DNA of 35,229 bases from Planctomycetota bacterium (GTDB taxonomy: Bacteria; Planctomycetota; Planctomycetia; Pirellulales; Pirellulaceae). The position numbers and the translations under genes were made by a program. Shown one piece after another: positions 22,619 to 31,464 of this stretch (positions are counted from its first letter, which is position 1; each line of letters opens with the position of its first letter). Where the stretch lies: NCBI GenBank assembly GCA_018970165.1, contig JAGWWZ010000035.1:1-35229 (forward strand), read 5' to 3'. The notes under the pieces were generated by a model. It saw only the letters and a list, made by a program, of their open reading frames with translations, did not search any database and was not told where the DNA came from.

Positions 22619-24556
22619 ATGTCACATCAAAGCGAATTGATCGCCAAGGATATCTTGGCCTACCTCGAACAGCATGAGCGCAAGGAACTGCTCCGTTTCA
22701 TCACTTGCGGGAGCGTCGATGACGGCAAGAGCACACTCATCGGCCGCTTGCTATACGACAGCAAGATGATCTACGAAGATCACTTGGCACAGCTAGAAAA
22801 CGAGAGCAAGGTGCATGGCACCACCGGAGGCAAGTTCGACCCTGCCTTGGTGACCGATGGTTTGCGAGCGGAGCGCGAGCAGGGAATCACGATCGATGTC
22901 GCCTACCGTTATTTTTCCACCGCCAAACGCAAGTTCATCATCGCCGACACACCAGGCCATGAGCAATACACTCGCAACATGGCCACGGGGGCATCGACGG
23001 CAGACCTCGCGATCATCCTGATCGACGCGCGCCATGGCGTTTTGACACAGACCAAACGCCACAGCTTCATCGTCTCCCTTCTCGGGATTCGACACGTGAT
23101 TGTGACTGTGAACAAGATGGACTTAGTGGAATACAGCCAAACGCGATTCGATGAGATCTGCGAGGACTACAAGGACTTTGCATCGCGGCTCGATTTGCCT
23201 GACCTGCACTTCATTCCATTAGCTGCTCTCCATGGCGAAAACGTCGTTGATCCAAGCCCGAATATGCCCTGGTATCGCGGTAGCACGCTGATGAGTTTCC
23301 TTGAGTCGGTCTACATCGGTTCCGATCGCAATCTCGAGGACTTCCGGCTTCCGATTCAGTATGTCAATCGCCCCAATCTCGACTATCGAGGATTCTGCGG
23401 CACCATCGCCTCCGGGATCGTTCGCAAGGGAGACGAGATCATGGTCTTGCCATCCAAACGAACGAGCCGCATCAAACGGATTGTGACTTTTGATGGGGAT
23501 ATCGACGAAGCGTTTTGTCCGCAGTCGGTGACGTTGGTTTTGGAGGATGAGGTCGATTGCTCGCGCGGCGATATGATCGTTCGTCCAGGAAATGTGCCCA
23601 AGGTGTCGAATACTTTCGATGCGACCATCGTATGGCTCAATGCCGATGCGATGATTCCCGGCAAAACCTATTTATTCAAACACACCACGCAGACCGTTGC
23701 AGGACAGATCGATTCACTTCGATACCGAGTGGATGTGAACACTCTCCACCGCACACCCTCACCCGAGTTGCAACTCAACGAGATCGGACGTTGCTCCATC
23801 ACGGTCAACCAGGATCTATTCTTCGATGCGTATCGCCGCAACCGCGGAACAGGGTCGTTTATCATCATCGACCGTATCACGAATGCGACCGTCGGAGCGG
23901 GGATGATCTCCGATCGCGATACCGTACGCCAGCGCACGGCATCGTGGGAAGCCGAAGAAAAGGAGAGCGATGCGGGGATCGTGCGATCGGATGTGACGAG
24001 CGACGAGCGGCAGGCCCGTTTTGGTCAAAAGCCAGCGACGGTTCTTTTGACCGGACTGACGGGCACCGGCAAATCGACAATCGCGCGAGCCACCGAACGA
24101 CTCCTATTCGATCGAGGCCGGGCAGTCACCGTAATGGATGGCGAATTGATGCGCCGAGGGGTCAACGTCGACTTGGGTTACTCGACCGAAGATCGAAGCG
24201 AAAACCTGCGGCGTTCTTCCCACATCGCGAAACTGTTCAATGATGCGGGACTGCTATGCATCGCAGCGTTCGTAGCTCCGAGCCAATCCGTTCGAGATCG
24301 GGTCGCTGATGTTATCGGACGGGATCGATTCCTTGTGATTCACTGCGATGCAGACGAGTCGACGCGGAAAGCTCGCGACACCAAAGGGCATTACGCACAA
24401 GCCCTGTCGGGTAAGATGCCGAACTTCCCCGGTGTCAGCGCTCCCTACGAAGCCCCGGAAAACGCCGACCTAATTCTCAACACGGCAGAGTTGTCTATAT
24501 CCCAATGCGCTGAAGCAATCGTTGATTTGCTCGCGAAACGAGGATTCGTTCGGTAA
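22619..24556 (+). CDS. cysNC: Bifunctional sulfate adenylyltransferase subunit 1 / APS kinase (CysN/CysC)
   Basis: A 645-residue fusion. The N-terminal GTPase (about 20-450) has [37 protein letters not shown] and VNKMDLVE, then EF-Tu-like beta-barrels. A linker (about 445-470) leads to an APS kinase domain (about 475-645) with [18 protein letters not shown] as P-loop, [26 protein letters not shown] and the C-terminal [11 protein letters not shown]. Together the domains activate sulfate to APS and then phosphorylate it to PAPS for reduction or sulfation. Several usually constant kinase positions differ: DGDN is DGEL, FISP is FVAP (removing the phosphorylatable serine), and NFTGID is NFPGVS. 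The ATP-site residues look intact, so activity is likely but not certain. It forms a two-gene operon with cysD. Confidence 0.94.
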   Translation: MSHQSELIAKDILAYLEQHERKELLRFITCGSVDDGKSTLIGRLLYDSKMIYEDHLAQLENESKVHGTTGGKFDPALVTDGLRAEREQGITIDVAYRYFSTAKRKFIIADTPGHEQYTRNMATGASTADLAIILIDARHGVLTQTKRHSFIVSLLGIRHVIVTVNKMDLVEYSQTRFDEICEDYKDFASRLDLPDLHFIPLAALHGENVVDPSPNMPWYRGSTLMSFLESVYIGSDRNLEDFRLPIQYVNRPNLDYRGFCGTIASGIVRKGDEIMVLPSKRTSRIKRIVTFDGDIDEAFCPQSVTLVLEDEVDCSRGDMIVRPGNVPKVSNTFDATIVWLNADAMIPGKTYLFKHTTQTVAGQIDSLRYRVDVNTLHRTPSPELQLNEIGRCSITVNQDLFFDAYRRNRGTGSFIIIDRITNATVGAGMISDRDTVRQRTASWEAEEKESDAGIVRSDVTSDERQARFGQKPATVLLTGLTGTGKSTIARATERLLFDRGRAVTVMDGELMRRGVNVDLGYSTEDRSENLRRSSHIAKLFNDAGLLCIAAFVAPSQSVRDRVADVIGRDRFLVIHCDADESTRKARDTKGHYAQALSGKMPNFPGVSAPYEAPENADLILNTAELSISQCAEAIVDLLAKRGFVR

Positions 24557-24572
24557 TAAGCGACGTCACTGC

Positions 24573-24599
24573 ATGCCTCGCTGATGCTTCGGGTTGAGA
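24573..24599. repeat. Degenerate copy of the second REP-like family
   Basis: The stretch CCTCGCTGATGCTTCGGG followed by TTGAGATCA closely follows the element at 13709-13734. It lies in the 69-base gap between the convergent cysNC and coaE genes, where it may help end transcription from both sides. Confidence 0.5.
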
Positions 24600-24625
24600 T
24601 CACCTGGAAACGTGCAGCTTCAAAT

Positions 24626-25252
24626 TTAGGATTGATGCTCGGGCACGATCGATTTCCACCACGCTTCGATGTTTCCCCGCAATTGCTCGGGAGAACCGGA
24701 GTTGTCGAGGCAGTCGGTGGCTGCGTCCCGTTTTTTCTCGATATCGACTTGTGACGCTTCACGCGCGTCGAACTGCGTTTCGCTCCACCCCCGTTGCTTG
24801 GCTCGCTCGCGGCGTATGTCGAGGGGCGAGTCGACAAAGACCACGCGATCGCAACTGTCAATCCATCCCGATTCGATCAACAGTGGAACATCGAGCACGA
24901 TCATGTCGAGATCTGGATTTACCCGGGCGTGATTCAGCGATTCCCGGATCCGTTCTCGGATGCGAGGATGAGTAATACTCTCCAGAAACGTTCGATTGGA
25001 GATTGCGGTCGGTTCCTCCCCGAATACGATCGCCGCCACTTTCGATCGCTCGATCTGACCTGTGTCTGGGTTGAGGATCTGATCGCCGAATCGATTGCGT
25101 AGGATATCGATGACCTCGGTTTCGCGCAGGACCTCGTGCCCGATGGCATCGGCGTGAATCACATGTGCCCCCAGATGCTGCAGATGCCGAGTCACCTCGC
25201 TCTTTCCGCTCGCAACACCACCGACAATGCCTACGACCAAGGGGTGCTTCAT
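24626..25252 (-). CDS. coaE: Dephospho-CoA kinase
   Basis: A 208-residue cytoplasmic kinase that phosphorylates the ribose 3'-hydroxyl of dephospho-CoA, the last step of coenzyme A synthesis. Motifs: VVGIVGGVASGKSEVTRHL (P-loop, residues 7-25), HVIHADAIGHEVL (the DADxIxH substrate site), ITHPRIRERI and the lid-region DSPLDIRRERAKQRGWSE. Length and domain order are normal. Its start codon overlaps the polA stop by four bases (ATGA), so expression is probably coupled to polA translation. The polA-coaE pairing also occurs in other bacteria. Confidence 0.96.
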   Translation of the reverse strand: MKHPLVVGIVGGVASGKSEVTRHLQHLGAHVIHADAIGHEVLRETEVIDILRNRFGDQILNPDTGQIERSKVAAIVFGEEPTAISNRTFLESITHPRIRERIRESLNHARVNPDLDMIVLDVPLLIESGWIDSCDRVVFVDSPLDIRRERAKQRGWSETQFDAREASQVDIEKKRDAATDCLDNSGSPEQLRGNIEAWWKSIVPEHQS

Positions 25253-28143
25253 ACCGGTTCACATTCCGACCAATTACGACCGCTTTTGACATCGACCTTT
25301 AACGGAACTCGCAGCGGCATGACGCGAGTCATTTCCGTGCGAACGATATCGGCCAACGCTGCTCGATCCTCGGGATGAACCTCGAATAGCAGTTCGTCAT
25401 GGATCTGCAACAGCATCTGGGCTCGCAGCTTTGATTCCTTCAGTCGTTTCGCCACACTGATCATGGCCAGTTTGATCATGTCTGCCGCCGACCCTTGGAT
25501 CACGGTATTGACCGCCATCCGTTCCGGCTCGAGGAGTTGTTTTTTCTTGGCCTCGTCCAAGGTATTGAAATCGCGGATCCCTTTCAGGTATCTCCGTCGT
25601 CCTGACATAGTGGTTACATAGCCGCGGGCTCGGCAGTCGATCAGGGTTTGCTTAATGAACGCGCGGACGTTCGGATATCGCGCAAAGTATTCATCAATGA
25701 ACGTGCTGGCTTCACCTCGCGAGATCCCCAACCCTTTGGCCAGCCCAAACGGGCTTTGACCATACAGGATGCCGAAGCTGACCGCTTTGGCATTGCGCCG
25801 CATCGCCGAGGTCACTTGCTCGAGAGGAACGCCATGCACTTGGGCAGCCACCGAGGTGTGGATATCGACATCCTCTTCGAAGGCCTTGCTCAAGTTTGGA
25901 TCTCCGCAGCAGTGGGCCAGGACCCGCAATTCAATTTGCGAGTAATCGGCCGTCAGCAACAACCAATCCGTCTCCCCTGCGATGAATGCGGATCGAATCG
26001 ATCGACCCTCGGGAGTTCGCACAGGTATGTTCTGAAGGTTCGGGTCAACACTGCTAAGTCGCCCGGTGGCAGCGATATCTTGTCGATACGAAGTGTGAAC
26101 TCGGCCCGTATTGGGACTGACCAATCTAGGAAGAGATTCGACATAGGTGCTGAGCAATTTCGCAAGTTGACGATACTCGATGATTTTTGCTGGCAACGGA
26201 TGTTCGACCGCTAGTTCTTCGAGCACTTCGGCATCGGTGCTGGGGCCTGTCTTAGTTTTCTTGACCACGCGCAAACCGAGTCGTTCAAACAAAATCTGCC
26301 CTAATTGTTTTGGGCTATCGGGATTGAACGACTCCCCTGCAAGCTCGATCACTTGCGATCGAAGCGATTCCAATTGCGATGCGAATTGGGAGTGCAACTC
26401 GGCCAGCCGCTGTGTATCGATCCGGATACCGAGGAACTCCATGTCTGCCAAGACATCGATCAGCGGCAATTCCAAAGTTTCCATGAGTGGCAGCAGGGAC
26501 TCGGCAACCAACCGTTCTCGCATGGGTTCGCGGCAACGCATCGGAATGTCGACATCCTCGGCGGCATATTGGCCAACATCCAAGATCGGAATCTGATCCA
26601 TCGTCTTTTGATTCTTGCCGGTTCCGATCAGCGTTTCGATGGCGACCGAGTCGACACCGAGCCAACGTTTGGCAATATCCCCGAGATCGTGGTTTCGCCC
26701 GCCAGCATCGAGCAGATAGTCGGCTACCATCGTGTCGAAGGCGATGTTCTTGATCGGCATGCCATGAGCGCGCAATACAATCGCATCGAACTTGATGTTT
26801 TGGCCGATCCAGTGCTTGCCCGTATCGGTGAGGTATGGCAACAGGGCGCTGCGCACTTGCTCGAGTTCCATGCATACCGATCCTGATGGACCCTTAACGG
26901 GAATGTAGGCCGCTTGGCCAGGAGCCCAGCACAGACTGATCCCCACCAACGATGTATCGCGAGGACGCGTCGATGTGGTCTCGGTATCGATAGCGATGAT
27001 GCTGGCGGCGTTCAGATCAACGCATAATCCGTTGAGTTCATCAGTCGATTGAATGAGTCGATAACCCTCGGTACTAAGACGTGCTCTGGGCTTGTTCGAT
27101 TCCGACTCCGATCCCATTGCATCGCCCGAGGGATTGAGAAAAACCTCGGCCAGTCTTCGAAACCCGAGGTCCCGAAAGAGTTTCTCCAACTCCGATGCAT
27201 CAGGTTTGCCGGGCCGCATATCCTTCCAATCGATAGGGAGAGGAACATCGGACTTGAGCCGAACCAGATCGCGGCTCAGATAGGCGTCGTTGCGATGTTC
27301 GGCCAGTTTCTCTCGCTTCTTGTCCCCGACCACTTGGTCCAGGTGCGTGTAGATTTCATCGAGAGATCCGAATTGTTCGAGCAACTGTTGGGCGGCCTTG
27401 GGGCCAATGCTCGGTACACCGGGCACATTATCGACCGAGTCCCCGACCAACGCTTGAAAATCGACCACTTGATCGGGCCGGATCGCCCAAGTTGCCATCA
27501 ACTCCTCTTCGCCGAAGAGTTCGTTCTTGCGAAGATTCAGCATCTTGACCTTCGGGGTGATCAATTGGCGACAGTCCTTGTCGCTGGTCACCAGCAACAC
27601 GCGTGCTCCATGGGGTGCGGCTCGATGCGCGATGGTAGCCAAGATATCGTCTGCCTCAAAACCCGCGACCGATACACGAGGAACCCCCAGGATACGAAGA
27701 GAATCGACGATCAATCCCATCTGGGCTCGCAGCGCTTCGGGCATCTCTTCGCGATGTGCCTTGTAGCGATCATACATCTCATTGCGAAATGTGATGTCCG
27801 ATTCGTCGAAGGCGCAAACCAAATACTCCGGCTTCCATTGTTGCAGGAGATTCGCGATATCGCGCAGGAACCCATGAACGGCCCCGACCTCCACTCCTTG
27901 CGGGCTCGTCATCGCAGGGAGTGCGTGAAACACCTGATAGATCAGCGAATGCGAATCGACCACGACGATTAGGTCATCGGGATGGGGACTGTCGCCTGAA
28001 TGGGGATTCGAAGGTGTTTGGGATTGAGAAGCAGGCTCAACGGGCGCTCTCTCATCGGGGGACATAGGCACCGTAGCTGCCGTCTCCTCGTCAAAGGAAA
28101 ACAGCATCGGTTGTCGCGAGGAGGATGTGGATTTTTTTGGCAT
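25249..28143 (-). CDS. polA: DNA polymerase I with N-terminal extension
   Basis: A 964-residue polymerase for Okazaki-fragment processing and repair. Residues 1-56 are a Ser/Pro/Gln-rich extension, including RQPMLFSFDEE; the 5'-nuclease begins at about 57 (IVVVDSHSLIYQVFHAL, D63; AGFEADDILATIA; VTSDKDCRQL). The 3'-5' exonuclease shows its acidic residues in AIDTETTSTRP (about D386, E388), IGQNIKFDAIVL and YAAEDVD, so proofreading looks intact. The polymerase has motif A LTADYSQIELRVLAH (about 732), the O-helix RRNAKAVSFGILYG (about 782) with Phe at the sugar-selection site, and motif C QIHDELLFEV (about 913). The coaE start overlaps the polA stop. The small gene 40 bases upstream is on the same strand. 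Long antisense frames across this gene are shadows. Confidence 0.97.
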   Translation of the reverse strand: MPKKSTSSSRQPMLFSFDEETAATVPMSPDERAPVEPASQSQTPSNPHSGDSPHPDDLIVVVDSHSLIYQVFHALPAMTSPQGVEVGAVHGFLRDIANLLQQWKPEYLVCAFDESDITFRNEMYDRYKAHREEMPEALRAQMGLIVDSLRILGVPRVSVAGFEADDILATIAHRAAPHGARVLLVTSDKDCRQLITPKVKMLNLRKNELFGEEELMATWAIRPDQVVDFQALVGDSVDNVPGVPSIGPKAAQQLLEQFGSLDEIYTHLDQVVGDKKREKLAEHRNDAYLSRDLVRLKSDVPLPIDWKDMRPGKPDASELEKLFRDLGFRRLAEVFLNPSGDAMGSESESNKPRARLSTEGYRLIQSTDELNGLCVDLNAASIIAIDTETTSTRPRDTSLVGISLCWAPGQAAYIPVKGPSGSVCMELEQVRSALLPYLTDTGKHWIGQNIKFDAIVLRAHGMPIKNIAFDTMVADYLLDAGGRNHDLGDIAKRWLGVDSVAIETLIGTGKNQKTMDQIPILDVGQYAAEDVDIPMRCREPMRERLVAESLLPLMETLELPLIDVLADMEFLGIRIDTQRLAELHSQFASQLESLRSQVIELAGESFNPDSPKQLGQILFERLGLRVVKKTKTGPSTDAEVLEELAVEHPLPAKIIEYRQLAKLLSTYVESLPRLVSPNTGRVHTSYRQDIAATGRLSSVDPNLQNIPVRTPEGRSIRSAFIAGETDWLLLTADYSQIELRVLAHCCGDPNLSKAFEEDVDIHTSVAAQVHGVPLEQVTSAMRRNAKAVSFGILYGQSPFGLAKGLGISRGEASTFIDEYFARYPNVRAFIKQTLIDCRARGYVTTMSGRRRYLKGIRDFNTLDEAKKKQLLEPERMAVNTVIQGSAADMIKLAMISVAKRLKESKLRAQMLLQIHDELLFEVHPEDRAALADIVRTEMTRVMPLRVPLKVDVKSGRNWSECEPV

Positions 28144-28183
28144 CCCACCATCGTCCTGCGAAATCGAACGGATGGCAACCGCC

Positions 28184-28507
28184 CTAGCGAGCAGACCGAT
28201 GCGGATTGTAGACCATCATCCGATCGGGGTCGATTTGATAGGTGCCACCGTAGGGAGTCCGATGCAATCTTTGGTCGGATAATCCCACGCGAAACAGTTC
28301 GATCATGTTCAAATCGGGGTTGCGGCCGGTCTGTTGTCGATATTCCGCCACCATGCGGTTGAGCCGTTCAAGATTCTCCTGATCGGCCGCTTCCCGATAC
28401 TGTTCCCATTGCCAGACCCCCAACGATACCACGACCGTCGCGAAACTGAGCCAAGAAGCCGGGGCGAGAATTTTCGAAAAGGCAAACGAAATTACAGAAT
28501 GAATCAT
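28184..28507 (-). CDS. Small membrane-anchored protein, pseudopilin-like head
   Basis: A 107-residue protein with one N-terminal hydrophobic segment (about 8-30, FSKILAPASWLSFATVVVSL) and a charged helix (WEQYREAADQENLERLNRM). The C-terminal part, YRQQTGRNPDLNMIELF and TPYGGTYQIDPDRM, resembles the soluble end of type II secretion pseudopilins (a T/S-G-x-P site, then P-x-G-G-x-Y). It lacks the G-F-[ST]-L prepilin-peptidase site, so it is probably anchored rather than assembled. It is 40 bases upstream of polA on the same strand and likely shares its transcript. No function is assigned. Confidence 0.7.
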   Translation of the reverse strand: MIHSVISFAFSKILAPASWLSFATVVVSLGVWQWEQYREAADQENLERLNRMVAEYRQQTGRNPDLNMIELFRVGLSDQRLHRTPYGGTYQIDPDRMMVYNPHRSAR

Positions 28508-28672
28508 GATGCGGTTTCCGAAAAGCTGACTTCCCTCAGAAAGACTAGCTCGCGAATTCCGCCCTTGGCAAATCCGTTTTGGTGTCGATCCTCACACTCG
28601 AGTCCACCTGTAGCGTTCGTACCGAAGAAACCCTTCTCACCACTGCACTGGACTCTAGGGTAGCAATTCTCT

Positions 28673-31318
28673 TTACCGGCCGCCCCCTTCGTCCATGTCG
28701 TCTTCTTCCTCCTCTTCCTCCTCCTCCTTCAGTTCCGCGAACACAAACGCTGCCCGCACGGGTGGAGGCATGGGGCTGTTGGGACCGCGGACGCTGCGCC
28801 ACACGATATCGCCCAGGAGCAAATCGTCGGCGGCATCTTCTTTGCTCAAGTCGAGTTTCTCGGACATCTCCGCGCCCCAGGCCAAGGCATTATTGGTTTC
28901 GAACAAATCGACTTGAGCCGGGAGAGCCGTATAGGGTGCCAAGTCCGGTGTCTTGCCAAAGCTGGTGTACATCGGGTTGGCTGCGGCATCGAACTGCGTC
29001 ATCGGCTCGAGCCCCAAGATCAGTTCCATCGTGCGCAGCATGCTCGATGTCGTATACAGGGTCGAGTCGACTGTCCCTTTTCGAATGTAAGGACTGATCG
29101 CAAGAGCAACTGTTCGGTGCGCATCGACATGGTCCGATCCATTTTGGGCATCGTCTTCGATCACGAAGATCGCAGACTCTTTCCAATAACGACTCTTGGA
29201 AATCGTTTCGACGATCTGACCGAGTGCAACATCGTTGTCTGCAACCATGGCAGTCGGAGTTTTCTTGCCGATCCGTGTGCCGCTGGTGTGGTCGTTGCCG
29301 ATGCGAAGAACGACAAACTGAGGCAGATTATCTTCGCGATCGAACTGGGCCAACCGCTCGGCGAATCGTTTGGCTCGATCGATATCCATGTAATCCAAAT
29401 CGTAGGATCGATACATCGGATCGAAATGACCTTCGAGCGTTGCGATATTGGCCTTTCCAGGATCGTTTGGGGTAGGTCCGTTGCTGATGAACTCGCCGAA
29501 GCTGTAGTAGCTGACCCCAGCCTTCTTGCATTGATCCCAGAAGTAACCGCTCGATGGCGCAGCGATTTCGTACGCACCTTCGGAGGTATAACCAATCTTG
29601 CTGCGTCCTCCGCGATAGCTCAATGGCCATCCCCGTTCAACGAAGTCGGTCGCATAGGCGGCCATCGTCCATTCGTGACCATCGGCGCTCACCTCGCTTT
29701 CGACGTAAAAATTATCCAGGGTCACATACTCGCGAGCTAACGCGTGATGGTTGGGAGTCACCTTCTCGGGAAAGATGCACAACTCCGGATCGCCGTTGCC
29801 TCGATCCTTCATGTCGCCAAAGACTTGATCATATGTTCGGTTCTCTTTGATGATGTAGAAGCAATACTTGATCGGGCATGGATCCCCGACGCGCGATGGG
29901 ATCACGGAATCGGCAGCGGTCGGTTTCAGGTTCGGATTGGAATCATGTTTGAAAGGGGAACAGGCATAGGCATCTTTGGTCCACTGGGCCATGGTGACTG
30001 GATCGGGGTTGGGGATCACACTGAGGGATCCTCGGAACAGCCCTCCGATGTATTCGCGAGTCGAACGCGGAGGATCTCGAAGCGGGTTGGGACCCTTCCT
30101 GTTGTCTCGCGATGTCAGCCCTTTACCGTTTGCGACCAAGATCTGTTCGCCATCGCGAGTCATGGCCAATGCGGTGGGATACCAACCGACGGGTATGAAG
30201 CCGAGAGACTTGGTTTGGCCGCGTTCGCGTATGTCGAATACTGCGACGTTGTTGTTATCGGCGTTGGCTGCGATCAGAACATTTCCGTCGGGTGAGACAG
30301 CGATGCTGTTAGGAGTGCTGCCGTTCTTGCGGCTTGCATATAGCGATGTCGTGATGACTTCCTTGGCAGCACCCATAGCCGCATCGAGCAAGACGACCGC
30401 ATTGTCGTCGGTACAACCCACCAACAGATGTTTTCCTTCGTCGAGAAACAACATCTCAGTCGGATGGCTACGTACAGGCCACGTAGCGATGACCGACTTT
30501 TTCTCCAAGTCGACGACCGCTACCGAGGCCGCGCCCCACAGGCTGACCATGGCACGGCTTCCATCCGGTGTCACAATGACATCGACGGGGAAGCTGTTTT
30601 CGGGTAATTCGATCCGAACACTATCGACAACATTTTTAGGAGTCACGGGTGTACGTGGCCGGTTGTTGCGATCGGGTTGCGGCTCATTAGGGGTACGTGT
30701 ACGCGATCGAACTTCCGGCTTGCGAGTGACCAAGTCGATGATTTCCAGTTGATTGGAAAGAAGTCCGCATACCAGCAATTTCTTTCCATCGGGCGTGGTG
30801 GTTAATCCAGCTACCACCGACTTGCGATCCGAATCGATCAATTGCATCGTGTCGACCAGCGATAGATAGCCGTCTCGATGTTCATAGACAAAGACCGCTT
30901 CGTCCTCACCGCGGCTGACGTACAGGCGGCTGCCATCGGGAGAGAAACATAGACCTTGAAAGGCCTGATCCACAACCACACTCGATGTCACGGTTGCGTC
31001 AGCGATTGAGACCATGCGCACTTCGTGAGTTCCCCATCCCGTATGGAGAATCGCGGCATAGCGACCATCGGGGGTCAGTTTCATGCGACTCGGAAAATCA
31101 CCCAGTTCAATCTGCTTGCCCACCGGCTTTAGGCTCCAACCATTGGGAAGAAGTGTTTCACCTCTCCCTTGGAATCCGGGAAGCTGAATGGCAGGTGGGT
31201 CCCCTTTATCCTGCGCATAGAGCTTATTCTGTGCACAGAGCGAAAGGGTGCCGGATATCAAAGATAGCGCCAGGAATATCCCTGCCGCTCGTTCTACACG
31301 GGAATAAATCAATCGCAT
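28673..31318 (-). CDS. Secreted beta-propeller / phosphoesterase (PF04185-like) fusion
   Basis: An 881-residue protein with a signal peptide (AAGIFLALSLISGTLSLCAQ, cleavage near LYAQD). The first half (about 55-430) is a YncE/lactonase-like propeller with repeats such as CFSPDGSRLYVSRG, VTPDGSRAMVSLWG and AVSPDGNVLIAANAD. The second half is a phosphoesterase domain: YCFYIIKENRTYDQVFGDM, SEVSADGHEWTMAAYATDF, LRIGNDHTSGTRIGKKTP and IFVIEDDAQNGSDHVDAHR, typical of the phospholipase C/acid phosphatase superfamily. It should act outside the cytoplasm on a phosphoester; the substrate is not visible. The C-terminus ends in eight consecutive Glu then DDMDEGGGR, coded by a GAG/GAA microsatellite. It stands alone, with gaps over 140 bases to both neighbours. 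Confidence 0.88.
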   Translation of the reverse strand: MRLIYSRVERAAGIFLALSLISGTLSLCAQNKLYAQDKGDPPAIQLPGFQGRGETLLPNGWSLKPVGKQIELGDFPSRMKLTPDGRYAAILHTGWGTHEVRMVSIADATVTSSVVVDQAFQGLCFSPDGSRLYVSRGEDEAVFVYEHRDGYLSLVDTMQLIDSDRKSVVAGLTTTPDGKKLLVCGLLSNQLEIIDLVTRKPEVRSRTRTPNEPQPDRNNRPRTPVTPKNVVDSVRIELPENSFPVDVIVTPDGSRAMVSLWGAASVAVVDLEKKSVIATWPVRSHPTEMLFLDEGKHLLVGCTDDNAVVLLDAAMGAAKEVITTSLYASRKNGSTPNSIAVSPDGNVLIAANADNNNVAVFDIRERGQTKSLGFIPVGWYPTALAMTRDGEQILVANGKGLTSRDNRKGPNPLRDPPRSTREYIGGLFRGSLSVIPNPDPVTMAQWTKDAYACSPFKHDSNPNLKPTAADSVIPSRVGDPCPIKYCFYIIKENRTYDQVFGDMKDRGNGDPELCIFPEKVTPNHHALAREYVTLDNFYVESEVSADGHEWTMAAYATDFVERGWPLSYRGGRSKIGYTSEGAYEIAAPSSGYFWDQCKKAGVSYYSFGEFISNGPTPNDPGKANIATLEGHFDPMYRSYDLDYMDIDRAKRFAERLAQFDREDNLPQFVVLRIGNDHTSGTRIGKKTPTAMVADNDVALGQIVETISKSRYWKESAIFVIEDDAQNGSDHVDAHRTVALAISPYIRKGTVDSTLYTTSSMLRTMELILGLEPMTQFDAAANPMYTSFGKTPDLAPYTALPAQVDLFETNNALAWGAEMSEKLDLSKEDAADDLLLGDIVWRSVRGPNSPMPPPVRAAFVFAELKEEEEEEEEDDMDEGGGR
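28695..28729 (-). repeat. GAG/GAA microsatellite encoding a poly-Glu tail
   Basis: A low-complexity run (TCTTCTTCCTCCTCTTCC-type on the plus strand) gives eight Glu codons and two Asp codons near the C-terminus of the phosphoesterase. It could vary in length by slippage. Confidence 0.8.
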
Positions 31319-31464
31319 GATGATTTTGAGCCAGATGTCGTAGGAAGTGAATCGTGCTAACGACGAACGTTATACCAAGAGCTTCCTCGTTAGATACGAT
31401 GATCCACCAGTCCTAGTCCCGAGAATCATCAATTCTTCACTCGTGGCCTGGGCAACAGACCCGT

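Noticed and set aside
27049-27972. 307-codon plus-strand frame opposite polA
   Set aside because: Antisense shadow of the polA nuclease region; no motif of its own.
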